NCBI RefSeq assembly: GCF_947172395.1
Contig: NC_069099.1
Coordinates: 11,971,740 to 12,035,739, forward strand
Reading direction: 5' to 3'
Length of the DNA stretch: 64,000 nucleotides
DNA from: Bicyclus anynana
Taxonomy: Eukaryota > Arthropoda > Insecta > Lepidoptera > Nymphalidae
Shown: piece by piece, positions 45,190 to 57,599 of the stretch
Numbering within the stretch: position 1 is the stretch's first letter
Layout: each line of letters begins with the position of its first letter
Program-made: the position numbers and the translations under genes
Notes under the pieces: generated by a model
Databases searched by the model: none
Seen by the model: the letters and a program-made list of their open reading frames with translations, nothing else
What the model was told of the DNA's origin: nothing

Positions 45190-45995
45190 AGTAGGGTGAA
45201 ATTTACGCCTAAGACTATCTAAAACCAGTGGTTAGAAGTAAGAGACACTAGCATTTTTGACAGTTGTTAATTATGTGCAAGTTGTGGAGTAGTACAAAAG
45301 CCAATTTAAACTTGCGCAAACAGTACCCACGCTTGTTACTAACTATAAAGTTCTATCCACATCTGCGTGTAATGGCACAGAACGTAACTACGTAGGTAGA
45401 AGAGATAGCATACAAGCGGTATATTACTTGTAATTGGTTATAGTGCTCAACCTTTGTTATATACCAGTATGTTACAGCCATAGGTTGATTTGGCCATCTA
45501 ATAGGACGCCTAGGTCTTTAATTAGCCCCGGTTTTAATTGAAATGTTTAAAAAAATAACTAGCCAGGTTGATCGCAACGTTTAATTATGGTTGAATATCG
45601 GTAGTCAATTATTTAATGACATTATACTGTTAGGTTCACTTTATCTATGGTGTTAATGAATTGGTATAAATGTTCTGCACCGTTAGCTCTTTTACAATTT
45701 AACGATTTTCCGTAGGAGATTATGTATACTAGAGTAGGTATATAAAAATTGATAATAGATTTATTATATACCTACCCGGCTATAACATAGACTATACTTA
45801 ACCGACTTCAACTTTAAGAGGAATTAATTTTTTTTAAACCGTTTAGTGTTTTTTTCCATAATCGGATTACAGTTTTTAAAACTTTTTACTTGTAAATACT
45901 TTTACTTTTTAATCATTATATCTCTAAAACGCTGGCTAAAAGTAATGGTACAATTTTTGTAGATAATTATATTATCTACAATTTTTGCATGAATT

Positions 45996-46320
45996 ATTTT
46001 ATGATATAAAAATAAGTCGGGTTTTCCTTCCTGACGCTATAACTCCAGAACACACGAACCGATTTCTACGGTTTTGCATTCGTTGGAAAGGTCTCGGGCT
46101 CCGTGAGGTTTTTAGCCAAGAAAATTCAGGAAAAGGTAGGGGTAGGGTAGGGTAGGGTAGGGGTAGGGTAGTAGGGGTATATTGCACTGTCGAAAAAATG
46201 CTTGGGGTAGGGGTAAGGGTAGGGAAGGGGTAGGGTATGGATAGGGTGAGGCTAGGGTAGGGGTAGTTTTAGAAAGTTGACATCGACTTTCACGCGGACG
46301 AAGTCGCGGGCGCCCGCTAG
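45996..46320 (+). mobile_element. Helitron-like type C element
   Basis: AAATAAGTCGGGTTTTCCTT head region, TAGGG arrays at 46134-46175 and 46203-46268, end CGGACGAAGTCGCGGGCGCC then CGCTAG|T. The exact 5' end is unclear. Confidence 0.7.
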
Positions 46321-47165
46321 TTTTATGATAAAATTTACCGTTTTGCTAAAAATCGCGAAAACATTTTTTGACCTTTGACATTGAACAAATATTTATTGCA
46401 TAAAGGGGAAAGATTGGAATATTAAATTTTTTTAACCATATTTTAGACAATCTTACAGATGAGCTTGGTGAATTTAGGTAGCTTTAGCTAGCTCTTATTT
46501 TTTGGTCTAATTTGACCGAAGTATTATGTATTCTACCTGTTTACTACCCTTGCCAGAATTGTTGTGAAAGCCACTGATTGCATGTTGCGTGAGTAATAAG
46601 TCAACGTAAACACATAACAAGTGATAACTTTAAATGATTCCAGTAAGTGAAACCATTTTATCAGTTAATCAAGTGGGTGTCCGCCTTACTAACAAAATAT
46701 CATGCGTCATTTATGGCCTAATGACGCACAATCATTTTGTTTGAGCCACAACGAGAGCAATTAGACGCCGAGCCGGGAATGGGAAGCCAAATTGTTGAAT
46801 AGGGACTTAATGTATCGGGTAGGATTTCATTTCCACAGAACCCTATTCAGTTTTGTACCTAATTTAACGTGGGGGCATTCACGTGAATCTTATCCTATCT
46901 CGTTACGCAGAGCATTTGTTTTTATCCACCCATTCTTTGTTTTATTTTCACCTTTTTTTCTGTGATTTGTGTTGTTCCGTTCTTGTGATTTGTCGGTTTA
47001 CTAATTCACATTGACATTCTCGGTGTTAATTTAGCGCGTAGCTACTAATTCATTTAATTTTATGTTAAGATGCTGTTGATAATAGCCCGCTAACATGACT
47101 AACCCCTTTGTCACTACGCGCGTCGTGTTCGGACTTAGAACATCACTTGCTACGCAACGATTTCA

Positions 47166-47407
47166 TTAACCATTCGCTGCCCGCGAGTATTTTATCGGTG
47201 AGCCCGACTGCGTTGAAGAAGCCGACAGTCAGGGAATGCGGTTTTAATCTACCGTTGTGAGCCATTTAAAAAATCTTTATATTCCTCTTTCGCGCGGAGC
47301 ATGATACTGTGCTCGCCTATAGCCCTTAGTGGTAGTTATATTTTTTTACATGTCACGTAACGGATACGATGGACGACCGGTCGTCCATTTAGGAGTCAAA
47401 TGGTTAA
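47166..47407. mobile_element. Possible piggyBac-type MITE (TTAA flanks)
   Basis: TTAA then CCATTCG at the left and CAAATGG then TTAA at the right, 234 bp between. A perfect 20-bp palindrome lies at 47369-47388. The inverted repeat is short, so this is tentative. Confidence 0.4.
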
Positions 47408-47538
47408 GACATTTTTTTGTGGTTGTATTTGGGTCACGCAGATCCTTTAGCGTCTGGATTCTTGTACCGGGTTTCCAGTAAAGATCACCAGTAATATTTC
47501 TTATCGGTTGTAATATGAAGTTGCTAATGAATCAATTT

Positions 47539-47600
47539 AAGGCGTATCATTGGTAATGCCTTATCTGTGTAAAGGCGTATCATTGGTAATGCCTTATGTT
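47539..47600 (+). repeat. 33-bp tandem repeat, two copies
   Basis: AGGCGTATCATTGGTAATGC followed by CTTAT occurs at 47540 and 47573. Each unit begins AAGGC and ends GCCTT, so each can fold. Confidence 0.85.
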
Positions 47601-47775
47601 GTAAATGTTTACCGGCTATAATTATTTAACATTGAGTTTTTTTGTTCACTATTAGAGTGTAATTAACTAAAATAATAATATGGTTATTGACATTTTTAAG
47701 ATCTGTTTTAAAGTTCTCATCTAGGTATAAATAACGTGAAATATGTTTTTTAAAAATCTCTCATACCCAACTTTT

Positions 47776-48075
47776 TTTTTTATATTCTTTACAAGTTAGC
47801 CCTTGATTACAATCTCACCTGATGGTAAGTGATGATGCAATCTAAGATGGAAGCGGGCTAACTTGTTAGGAGGAGGATGAAAATCCACACCCCTATCGGA
47901 TTCTACACGACATCGTACGCCTTTGTCGGCAGGGTGGTAACTAGCCACGGCCGAAGCCTCCCACCAGCCAGACCTGGACCAATTAAGAAAACCTCAATCG
48001 ACCCAGCCGGGGATCGAACCCAGGACCTCCGTCTTGTAATCCACCGCGCATACCACTGCGCCACAGAGGCCGTCA
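47776..48075 (-). mobile_element. SINE family A, near full length
   Basis: TTCTTTACAAGTTAGCCC to GCGCCACAGAGGCCGTC, with a small deletion at the GGAACGCTAAATCGC block. Confidence 0.88.
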
Positions 48076-48121
48076 ATACTTTTTTAAACTGAACTGATTC
48101 TGGTTCTGGAACTGGATAATA

Positions 48122-48215
48122 ATCAAAATCAAATTCAAAATTCATTTATTTCAAGTAGGCTCAGTTTACAAGCACTTTTGATACGTCAGTTGACTACTTG
48201 TAAAGATTCTACCAA
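48122..48215 (-). mobile_element. Retroposon repeat L, short copy
   Basis: AATCAAAATCAAATTCAAAA, then TTTATTTCAAGTAGGCTCAG and GTCAGTTGACTACTTGTAAA. Confidence 0.72.
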
Positions 48216-49957
48216 AATATGATTATAGTTTGAGCCAACTTTTATGGAATAATATAGACTGGTGATCTGTCGAAAAATATGAAAAATAAAGTAAGTTAAA
48301 TAAATAAGGAAAATGATAAAAAAATGTATCTTACCGTATTCACATCGGCAATTGCTTCCCCTTAGTATCGTGCACTAAATTCCCTCTAAATCTTTGAGCC
48401 GCTCAATATGACATTACCACTTCCAGGTCGTAAAATATACGCTGCAAGAAATCTAAATTGAACCGTGTTTCGGAGCCCGCTTGTCTATCACATGTTTATT
48501 GACATTCACGCAGTTTAAAAGATTTACAGCGCAAAACTGAAATAGGTCCCAATAAATTGCAAGCAGGTTGAATGCCAGAATTTTTTATCTTTAGGTACCT
48601 TTTTCCATTAGTTTTTTAACATTTCTCGAATTGTTGGGTAAAAATTGTTTCAGTCCGGAAAACTTTCATGCTCACGTTCAATTTTGATGATACTAAGAAT
48701 AATTTTGAAGTTTCTAGTCATGTGTAAATTGCGTTATAATCAGTTCCACATTTTTAAAAATATGTAATCTAGCGCTTGGCTGTAATCATGACCTGATGGT
48801 ACTGTGGAATGTGATTGATAAAAGATTTTTTTTTATTTAGAGTACCGCCGTTAGGCAGATAGTTTGTTTAAAAATTTATTTTATATTCCTTTGCTATATG
48901 ACTCCAATAATCAGATAGCAAAAATTACGACACTAAAACATAATATTTTTATTTTAATTCGTCTGTCTTAAATCTCTGGAACGGCTGAACCGATTTTTAT
49001 AGGACATTAACTGGGAACTAGAGGAGGTTATGGAGGCTAATAACTAGGCTAACATATAGGTTAGTTTTAATCCCAAAAAAATACATGACCCCCGCGGTAT
49101 ATGTGTAAAACAGAATTTCAAAAATATGATTATAAAAAAAGCGTAAAAAAATGTAAACTTGGGAGCACTTTGTCATAGATTTGTCATTTTAATCACAGTT
49201 TTTGTACGTACTCTACCGTCATCACAATTTTGTGACACACGGCCTTGGCCTGTTGTATTCTTGTCCTATTTTTACAAGTTTTTGTCTGTCTTGGCACTTT
49301 TGTATTTAGATGTTCTTTTTTTCCTGTGCCTGATTTCTTTCTACACTTGTCGATGATTATAGAAATGAGATAAATAGAACAGAGAATATCGTTATTATTC
49401 CCTTGTGTAATAAAATATGTATTAAAGTAGTAACTTTTATGCAAAGCAAATCTCGTGACATGGTTTGTTTGATTTGCAATGAAACTTTCCATTACACATA
49501 ACGAGTTTCAAAGTCAATATGGAAGAGATGAACGTAATAAAAAAGTTTTACTAGATTCTACTGAGAATATCTATTGGTCAAAGCTGTGTAACTATTTGCG
49601 ATTTAAATTAATTACTAACGTTGTAAATGCAAATGCTGTGGCTAAATCACATATTTTGAACATAAATAACTTGTAATAATTTATACAAAGCACGCCTAAC
49701 TGGGCGGGACAATAAATGTGTATATATCGTGTTGAATTAATTAAAACATAGCAGCATAAAATAAATAGAGTCAAGAGCTAATTATTATTTTTTGTAGGAC
49801 ATTATTATCGTAGCTTTTGTTTGAATGCATAGTTTAAGGTCAGGTCTTGCGCCGTCCGATTCTCTACCTTCTACTAAGCTCGTTTACAAGTTTTGTCTTT
49901 GTCATTTGACATACCCGATACTTTTCAGCAGACTAATTTATTATCTTTGACGTATGC

Positions 49958-50191
49958 TACACTGACAAAAATAAGCTACTTACGTAAGGAGCTTGCATAT
50001 TAATACTTACTACAGGTGTAGCATACGTACAATAGATGCCGTGTACTTAGTAATTATGCAGCTGTGCCGTTTAGAAGCAACACCATGTTACTTAAGGAGT
50101 TTTGTATACAACATGGTGCCGTCTATATGCGTAACAGTGTCTGGATGCTACGTATTTTAAGTATGGCGCACCAGGATTTTTTTTCAGTGTA
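49958..50191. mobile_element. Mariner-like MITE (TA-CACTG ends)
   Basis: TA|CACTGACAAAAA at the left and TTTTTTTTCAGTG|TA at the right, 230 bp. AACACCATGTT and AACATGGTGCC form an inner inverted pair. Confidence 0.6.
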
Positions 50192-50596
50192 GTTGACACT
50201 TGACATATACGAAATTAAGATTTTATGTAAAAATGTCATCTGGTGCTTACTGGTGGACATTCCACAGTCGTAGATGACATTTTGTAAATTGATTTGATGT
50301 TTATTTTAATAGGTTCTCAATGAAGGACAAAATAGTAAATAGGCCAGCAGAAAGTAGTGAAACTGGTTCTAATTCTAACTGTCATTTTGTGAAAATTGTT
50401 ATGAGGGTGGAAGCTAGCTCCGCTACTGCTGACGGGTAGTGACCCTGCCTCCTGTATTCAATGTTTGGGTTCGATTATCACAACTTGAAAAGCTGTGCTG
50501 AGCTGTGTTTTCCAGTGTCTACGTGGTTTATCTTGTTTATTTATCTATTTATGTTTATGCTTTTTCATCAACCATCTTTTGTCGGAATATATTTTT

Positions 50597-50855
50597 TTCT
50601 TTTTTCTTTACAAGTTAGCCCTAGAACACAATCTCACCTGATGATGAGTGATGATGCAGTCTAAGATGGAAACGGTCTAACTTATTAGGAGGAGGATGAA
50701 AATTCACACGCCTTTCGGTTTCTACACGACATCGTTACGGAACAGTAGGGTGGTAACTAGCCACGGCTGAACCCTCCCACCAGTCAGACCTGGACCAATT
50801 AAGAAAACCCAAATTGGCCCAGCCGGGGATCGGATCCAGGACCTGAGGTAAAATT
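50597..50855 (-). mobile_element. SINE family A, head truncated
   Basis: CTTTACAAGTTAGCCC to CCAGGACCTGAGG, missing the last part of the tRNA-like head. Confidence 0.8.
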
Positions 50856-50899
50856 TGTATTATTTTATTAGATGAAATAAGCTACTGTGCGCGAAATTT

Positions 50900-51222
50900 A
50901 AGCCGTGATAGCCCAATGGATAAGATGCTCTGCGTCCGATTCCGGAGGGTGTGAGTTCGAATCCGGTCCGGGGCATGCACCTCTAACTTTTCAGTGGTGT
51001 GCATTTTTAGAAATTAAATATCACGTGTCTCAAACGGCGAAGGAAAAACATTGTAAGGAAACCTGCATACCAGAGAATTTTCTTAATTCTTTGCGTATGT
51101 AAAGTCTACCAATCCACATTGGGCCAGCGTGGTGGACTATTGGCGTAAACCTCTCATTCTGACAGGAAACTCGAGCTCAGCAGCGAGCAGAATATGGGTT
51201 CATAATGATGATGATGATGATG
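50900..51222 (+). mobile_element. SINE family B, full length
   Basis: GCCGTGATAGCCCAATGGAT, B box GAGTTCGAATCC, (GAT)n tail near 51206-51221. Confidence 0.88.
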
Positions 51223-51701
51223 GGCGAAATTCTATCAGACGATTCGGGAGAATAAATGTATTTGAAGTAAATAGTTCTTTATTACGAGATCAGGATCTTG
51301 AATAAAAAGATCAATCATCCCGGCAACGTGAGCAAGATCGTTCTGTAAATATAATACCTCAATATTTTTTCTCATTTATTTCCCTGAATAGATAGTCTGC
51401 TCTCCGGAGTATCAAATTTATAAAATTCTGTTACCCTAATAACATTAGCAACGTCTTTGTGAATAATAATAAAATAATAAAATCTTTATTAACTAAAAAT
51501 AGATACAAAAACTAAGTATTTGATTGCTTGTGGTCCCAAACTAGATTGATCTGTATCGTGGAGACCCACGGAAAACATAAGAAAATGTTGGATTTTTCTT
51601 AATATCTGAGAAAAATCAGATAAAATTAGAGTGTTTGCCATTAAATAGTAGAGCGGGTAGCATGAAGGTTCTTATTTCGCATGAAAATTATTATAGTTGT
51701 C

Positions 51702-51766
51702 TATTCTAATATTATAAAAAAAATTGGTATTGTAGGGGATAATCTCTGTATCTACAGAACCGATGT
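51702..51766 (+). mobile_element. Helitron-like type B' head fragment
   Basis: TCTAATATTATAAA then TGTAGGGGATAATCTCTG, cut off where repeat Q begins. Confidence 0.5.
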
Positions 51767-51968
51767 GTGCGTGTGCTCACATCTTTTGTTGTGTAATTCT
51801 TTATAGGTTACTTGGGATAGGCGGAGAGAGAGACTTGAGTGGAAAAGGGGAGTGTTAGATATCTGTCAAAGGCGCCTTTAACCCTACACACATCCTTCAC
51901 AAGTGCGTGACTTCACTCAAGGTCATTCTCTGCCATTCTAGGGTCTTATTTTGGTTACACTTTGATTT
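51767..51968 (+). repeat. Repeat Q, copy 1
   Basis: GGGATAGGCGGAGAG, GGGGAGTGTTAGATATCTGT, AGGCGCCTTTAACCCTACAC and CACTCAAGGTCATTCTCTGC. The matching inverted copy is 52410-52690. Confidence 0.8.
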
Positions 51969-52409
51969 GTTAATTAAGTTGTCCTGACAAATGTTGTTAA
52001 TGACCTTTTTTCGACATTAGTTGTCTTATTTTTGTAATCACCTCTGAGTCCGCTAAAACTACTGTCATTAATTGCAAAGGTTTCATGTTTTGCCACGAAA
52101 AACGGATTTAAATAAGAGGATTTTATGTTCTATACAGATGCATGACGTCACCGTTAGACCTACAATTCTCTAAACCAGTTCGGTCAGTGAAACTTGTTAC
52201 ATCACCAGTCTTTAATAAAGTCCTGTTGACTTTGTCCACGAGCGTTGGATTCACTGTTTGTTTTAAAAAAAATCTTCGTTTTACTGTCACACCAATTTCA
52301 AGTGTGAAAACTTCGTTCAAAAGCTTAAGCGCGCTTGCGGTCGAATTTTCGAAATTAGTTTTAAATGTGGCAGCTATTTATGTCGGAGTATAAGGGGTTT
52401 GACAACAGA
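51969..52409 (-). other. Unique segment between Q copies, open on both strands
   Basis: 52142-52393 is open on + and 52123-52320 on - (VKRRFFLKQTVNPTLVDKV and TGDVTSFTDRTGLENC). I recognise neither. Probably coding debris of the element that carries Q. Confidence 0.3.
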
Positions 52410-52690
52410 AGCGGTTGTCTGCAAAACACAGTATTGAATGAAAGTCTGGCAGGTCTAACAATTCCCACTAAGAATGTTACCAATAAACCCTGAGTGGCAG
52501 AGAATGACCTTGAGTGGAGTCACGCACTTGTGAACGATGTGTGTCGGGTTAAAGGCGCCTGTGACAGATATCTAACACTCCCCTTGTCCACTCAAGTCAC
52601 TCTCCCCGCCTATCCCAAATAACCCATAAAGAATTACACAACAAGAGATGTGGACGACTTGAACGCTACGAGCACACTGAAGCCGTCCGT
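52410..52690 (-). repeat. Repeat Q, copy 2 (inverted)
   Basis: Complement of copy 1 over more than 160 bp with few mismatches, plus extra sequence (TAAGAATGTTACCAATAAACC in complement) shared only with copy 3. Confidence 0.8.
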
Positions 52691-52911
52691 ATCGCAAGTC
52701 GATGCAACGTGGCGATAACATTTACGCTTAAGATTTGTGACCTATTTAACGTTGTGTTTACATGGACTACAAGAACACATGATGAGTTTTACCGGATGCT
52801 TGTGTCGGCGCGAGTGAGCCATTGGATCAGTCGGCTTGTGTCGTCACGAGATAGTACGAATGGTTCCGTGAGTTAGAAGGGGAGTATAAGCACCTAGCTT
52901 ATTCTTGTCGT

Positions 52912-53150
52912 GACGTTCGATCCGTCCACACCTTTTGTAAGATAATTTCTTTATGGATTATTTTGAGATATGCGGGGAGAATAACTTGAGTGAAGAAGGG
53001 GATTGTTAACTAGTATAAAAAGACGTCTTTAATTCTACATCAACTTCACTTAACGTTATTCTCAGGCACTCGAGGGTTTATTGGTAACATTCTTAGTGGG
53101 AATTGTTAAACTTGACAGGTTCCCATTCAATAATTGTGTTTTGCTATTTA
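52912..53150 (+). repeat. Repeat Q, copy 3 (diverged)
   Basis: Same orientation as copy 1. GGTTTATTGGTAACATTCTT and AGTGGGAATTGTTAAACTTG match copy 2 closely, while the GGCGCC block has drifted. A 61-codon minus frame (53062-53247) spans its end. Confidence 0.72.
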
Positions 53151-53506
53151 AATCCGCATCTAATGTCAACCTGTTTTCCGTCACCTGCAGCGCTGCAAGC
53201 ATGTGGGTAGGTATATCGGACCGTGGGTGGCTAACATTAAATGCCACAGAGTATATTATATAGTTTACGGTTTATTTATGTATCGCAATAAATCCGATAG
53301 TTGTTGTGTTTATTGAGATGCAATGCAGACAACTAATCCATCCCGTTTTATGTTTCGCTAGGTATAAAGGATTTTCGTGTAGAAATAGTATAATTAGATT
53401 TTTATGCTTATCCAGAAAAGTAAAACCGCTATACTTTACTCTGACGCAAAGCAGCACTGCTGTATAGATATTAAATATTTGAAAGGTACGTCAATAATTA
53501 GGTATT

Positions 53507-53546
53507 TTTTTATTCTTTACAAGTTAGCCCTTGACTACAATTTTTA
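53507..53546 (-). mobile_element. SINE family A, 3' scrap
   Basis: TTATTCTTTACAAGTTAGCC then CTTGACTACAATTTT. Confidence 0.7.
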
Positions 53547-53639
53547 CTTCGCGATTCGCTGAGCTATTCGTAAGTCAGTGCCATTGGTTTAGGATCGTCG
53601 GTCGGATCGTAGATACTTAATATAAAAAGTATATCTATG

Positions 53640-53945
53640 GGCCTCTAAACTGTCTCGATAGTCAAGTGGATAGCTTATGCCCCTAGGCTAGGCTAGGCTC
53701 AGCTCGGAGTGGGAAGGTTACATTACACCGCCGTGCCTCGGAGAGCACGTTAATCCGTCGTCGAATTATTAACAACTGATGGTGACCGAAAAAGAGTTTA
53801 ATATGGCCCAAAACCTGCCATCCCGCACTGGGTCAGCGTGGTGGTTCTAACTGCCATATCCCCTAACATATAAAGAGGAAGTCCTTGCCTTAAAAAGTAG
53901 GCCGTTAAAAAGTCTGATTATGGTCCTTTAAAATGTTGAAATTTA
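53640..53945 (+). mobile_element. SINE family C (tRNA-like head)
   Basis: CTGTCTCGATAGTCAAGTGG resembles a tRNA A box. The body holds CCGTGCCTCGGAGAGCACGT and CGCACTGGGTCAGCGTGGTG. Ends AAAGTCTGATTATGG. A different family from A and B. Confidence 0.6.
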
Positions 53946-53986
53946 CGCCATAGGAGTCGCATTTAACAGTTAGTTTTATAAAACTA

Positions 53987-54190
53987 CTAGCAGACGACCG
54001 CGACTTCCTCGGTAATGGAATTCAGTTTTTCTCAAATCCTGCAGGAACCATGAATTTTTCCGAGATGTATTAATCCAGAGTAAAACCTATTTCCATTCAA
54101 AATTTCAGCCAAATCGGTTAGCGTAAAGGAGGAACATACACACTCACACACACACTTACACACAAACATTCGCCTTTAATATTAGTGTGA
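53987..54190 (-). mobile_element. Helitron-like type A element with (CA)n
   Basis: CTAG at 53987-53990, type A body, a (CACA)n stretch at 54130-54165 in the usual head microsatellite position, GA end at 54189. Confidence 0.75.
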
Positions 54191-54465
54191 AAGTGTGATT
54201 AGTGTGATTAGTCTGATAAGTGAGATAGTGTGCCTTCTTTTCAGTTTTCTAAAAAATAAAATGTCGATATTGAAAACAATTTAATTTTTCCTCGCTCATC
54301 TCCTCACAGTCAAATAAACATGAAGCTATTTCCAGTGAGTAAATAAGTGTGCAATATTTGAAATGGCTACGTTAGTAACTTCAGTTGGAGTAAATATAGG
54401 TTAATGTATTCTTTTGTGTTCAGCGTTCAAGACTTACCAATTGCATAGTCACTAATATAATGTTA

Positions 54466-54661
54466 CTAGCTGATGCCGCGCGGTTTCACACGCGTGGTGC
54501 CCGTTCTCGTAGGAATACGGGAATAATATATAGCCTATAACCTGCCCCGACAAATGGGCTATCTAATACTGAAATAATTTTTCAAATCGGACCAGTATTT
54601 CCTGAGATTAGCGCGTTCAATCAAACAAACAAACTCTTCAGCTTTATAATATTAGTATAGA
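54466..54661 (-). mobile_element. Lep1-like Helitron element
   Basis: CTAG at 54466-54469 and GA at 54660-54661, all family blocks present. Confidence 0.85.
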
Positions 54662-54899
54662 TTCTAACGAAACGGAAACGTAGGGTATGGTTAAATAATA
54701 AAGTCGATTACGTTGAAATTCTCGCTTATTTTTGTAATGGATCGTGAAGTTTGCACTACTTTGTACGATACGTAACTAAAGTTGTAACTAAAGACCCAAC
54801 TAAAGTATATTTTGCATGAAATAAAGCTCTACTCAGCAGAGTAAAGTAGTAAAGTATTCATTTCATACTTGACATGTATGTTATACGTTGTATGTAATA

Positions 54900-55048
54900 C
54901 TAGTGGACGCCCGCAACTTCGTCCGCGTGGAATCCAGTTTTTCACAAATCCCAAATCAAATTTCAGCCAAACCGCTTAAGTAGCTGCTGCGTAAAAGAGG
55001 AACAAACATACTTACATACAAACTTTCGCCTTTATAATATTAGTGTGA
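54900..55048 (-). mobile_element. Helitron-like type A, internally deleted
   Basis: CTAGTGGACGCCCGCAACTT to TATTAGTGTGA; the GGGATAAAAAGTAGCC block is missing. Confidence 0.75.
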
Positions 55049-55084
55049 TGTCGCAATACTCGAATGTGGCAATTTAAGACGAAT

Positions 55085-55205
55085 ATCAAAACATTCCATA
55101 GATTCACCGCGATGGTGCGGTTACCATCGTATGATATAGAGAAAAACTCCGAGCAGAACCTGGGTCATGTGACCACGGAAGGGTTAAGGAATTCCTTTCT
55201 AACAT
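55085..55205 (+). repeat. Unclassified dispersed repeat, copy 2
   Basis: GATTCACCGCGATGGTGCGG, AAAAACTCCGAGCAGAACCT and GGGTTAAGGAATTCCTTTCT; see 15948. Confidence 0.6.
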
Positions 55206-55214
55206 AACAAAACA

Positions 55215-55528
55215 TTGAAGCCGTGGATAGCCCAGTGGATATGTGTGGATGGACCTCTGCCTCCGATTCCGGAGGGCGTAGGTTCGAATCCGGTCCGGGG
55301 CATGCATCTCCAACTTTTTAGTTGTGTTCATTTTAAGAAATTAAATATCAAACGGTGAAGGATAAACATGGTGAGGAAACCTGCATACCTGAGAATTTTC
55401 TTAATTCTTTACGTGTGTGAAGTCTGCCAATCCGCATCGGGCCAGCGTGGTGGACTACTGGCCTAACCCCTCTCATTCTGAGAGGTGACTCGAGATCAGC
55501 AGTGAGCCGACTATGGGTTGATGACGTG
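55215..55528 (+). mobile_element. SINE family B, full length
   Basis: GCCGTGGATAGCCCAGTGG head with a small TGTGTGGATGG insertion, B box GGTTCGAATCC. Confidence 0.87.
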
Positions 55529-56109
55529 ACCGCCACATTTTCATGTAACTACTAACTTTAGTACATAGGTACTTCGAAGTTCTATATTTACTGCAAAGAG
55601 AAAATGATTTATTTGGTTAGAAGGCGTTACTTATCGAACTAAGAGTGTTTTCCAAGTGAAGTTTGTCTTGGAGTATATTTACAAAGTTTTATGTTATTCG
55701 AGTACTTATTCTGTTTGATGGCAAAGTTAACGCATCTGCGAAATAATAAAAGGAGTTTGTTCCATTTTGTTGGGTTTCAAAATTGTTTGCTTTTATTAAA
55801 AATTCTGCTAAAATAGCTTTAATTTGAATAAAAAGTTTTATATAAACAATTTATGTCGGTATTCTCAATTTTAAAATAGAGGTTTTTAAATGCGTATATA
55901 ATTATACTTCTGCGTACTGATACTACATTTTTTTAGAAATACTATGGCTACCGTTTTATAGTAATAATAATAATCAGTTCATAAGTTGTATGAATTACAC
56001 AAAAGTTAAAAAAGTACAGATAATTTGTATTTTCGAATTTTATTAACACCTGTTATGATCTTACAGCGTTACATTGTAACTTCCCAATTTTTTAATTTAT
56101 TTATTCTAT

Positions 56110-56468
56110 TCCTGCTAATATTATAAACGCGAAAGTTTGTATGGATGTTTGGATGTATGTTTGGATGTTTTCTACTCTTTAACACCGCTACTACTGAAGC
56201 GATTTGGCTGAAATTCACACATAGACTTTTTATCCCGAAAAAATCCATGGTTTCCCGAGATTTGCGAAAACTGATGATTTTGATGATATGAATGTTTGTT
56301 ACTCTTTCACGTCTCGACTACTTAACTGAATTAGCTTAACTGTATTGAGAGATATTATAGCCTGGATTAACACATAGGCATAGGCTTTTTATCCCGAAAA
56401 ATCCATGGTTCCCGAGGGATTTGTGAAAAACTAAATTCCATGCGGACGAAGTCGCGGACGTCTGCTAG
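56110..56468 (+). mobile_element. Helitron-like element, type A, dimeric body
   Basis: Begins TCCTGCTAATATTATAAACG, has two bodies (TTTTTATCCCG near 56228 and 56387), ends GCGGACGAAGTCGCGGACGT then CTGCTAG|T. Confidence 0.8.
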
Positions 56469-56534
56469 TTCTGTTATGTTTAAACTGTAAAGGGTGTCCT
56501 CGTCATCATCTCTTGTATAGATTTCCAAACACAA

Positions 56535-56690
56535 CGGTCTCGAGCCGACAGCATTCGGCTCCCTTCAACCTGCTTAATGTCCAGTTGGGGGTCGACAAAC
56601 ACACTGGTGTGCCCTACATCAGTGAGGGGTCACACTGGAAAGCACCTTGGGACCCCAATGTCCATCAGCTCTTCGAACTATGTGGCCAAT
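56535..56690 (-). mobile_element. RTE-type LINE 3' scrap
   Basis: CACCTTGGGACCCCAATGTC then CATCAGCTCTTCGAACTATG are the complement of the WGPKVLE region. Confidence 0.6.
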
Positions 56691-56824
56691 GATAAAGAAT
56701 AAGGTCTTTCCAAAAGATTTCTGTCTCTCTATATCTTCTATAGTAAGTATTTAATTGTGCAGACTAGGTAGAAGCGAGCTTGGAAAATGTACGTATAGCA
56801 GTTTCAAATGAAAACTTTAATTTC

Positions 56825-57042
56825 GACCAATACCAACATTATAAATTAGAAAGTAATTTTGTCTGTCTGCCTGTTGCCTTTTTTCACGGCTTAACTACTG
56901 AACCGATTTGGATAAAATTTAGTATAGAGATAAATAGAACCTTGGAACACATAGGTTACTATTTATCTCAGAAATATCCATGGTTCCGCGTTATTTGTAA
57001 AAAACAAAACTTTACGCGGACGGAGTCACTGGCGTATACTAG
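56825..57042 (+). mobile_element. Diverged Helitron-like type A element
   Basis: TGTCTGTCTGCCTG microsatellite near the head, AATATCCATGGTTCCGCG, end GCGGACGGAGTCACTGGCGT then ATACTAG|T. Confidence 0.65.
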
Positions 57043-57599
57043 TTATTAGTAAATAGACCTCATATTAATAAGGTATCCAGACCCTACAATCCGCTGCAAT
57101 AGGAACATCACCAATTCAATCTCATAAACCTTATGTCGCCATGTGATTTTATCGCAAAGGATCACGATCGTAAACTCTGCAAAATACCGAGCGAAATAAT
57201 AAAAGATAAAAGCGGAATATACAGATGTATCACAAATATCATGCACAGTCAGATATATCGTACGAAAAACAGCACTGAGAGTTTATTCCCCAATACGGAA
57301 AAGGAAATAAATAATTGTATGGCGCAAACAAACGTATCGCCGCGCGGGAATCGATCCCATAGACCTTGATGTATATTGCTCGGGAGATTCAACGACCGAC
57401 GTGACATACTATCACCGAACCCGACCTTGAACTCCAAATTGATATTTACTCAAACTTTACCCAAGGCTTGTTCTGTTTGATTTATTTTGGCGGACATTTT
57501 GAATCCGAATATAACAGTAGCGTAGTAGCGTAGTATCAATATGAACAATATTCGCTATGTTAAAATACCAGAATATTTACAACAGAAATTATTTTAATA

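Noticed and set aside
49193..49774. Overlapping ORFs of 60-99 codons
   Set aside because: AT-rich, on both strands, no recognisable protein and no splice context.
57133..57369. 78-codon ORF in intron 3
   Set aside because: No family resemblance, no splice signals fitting Unc-13, and two opposing ORFs overlap it.
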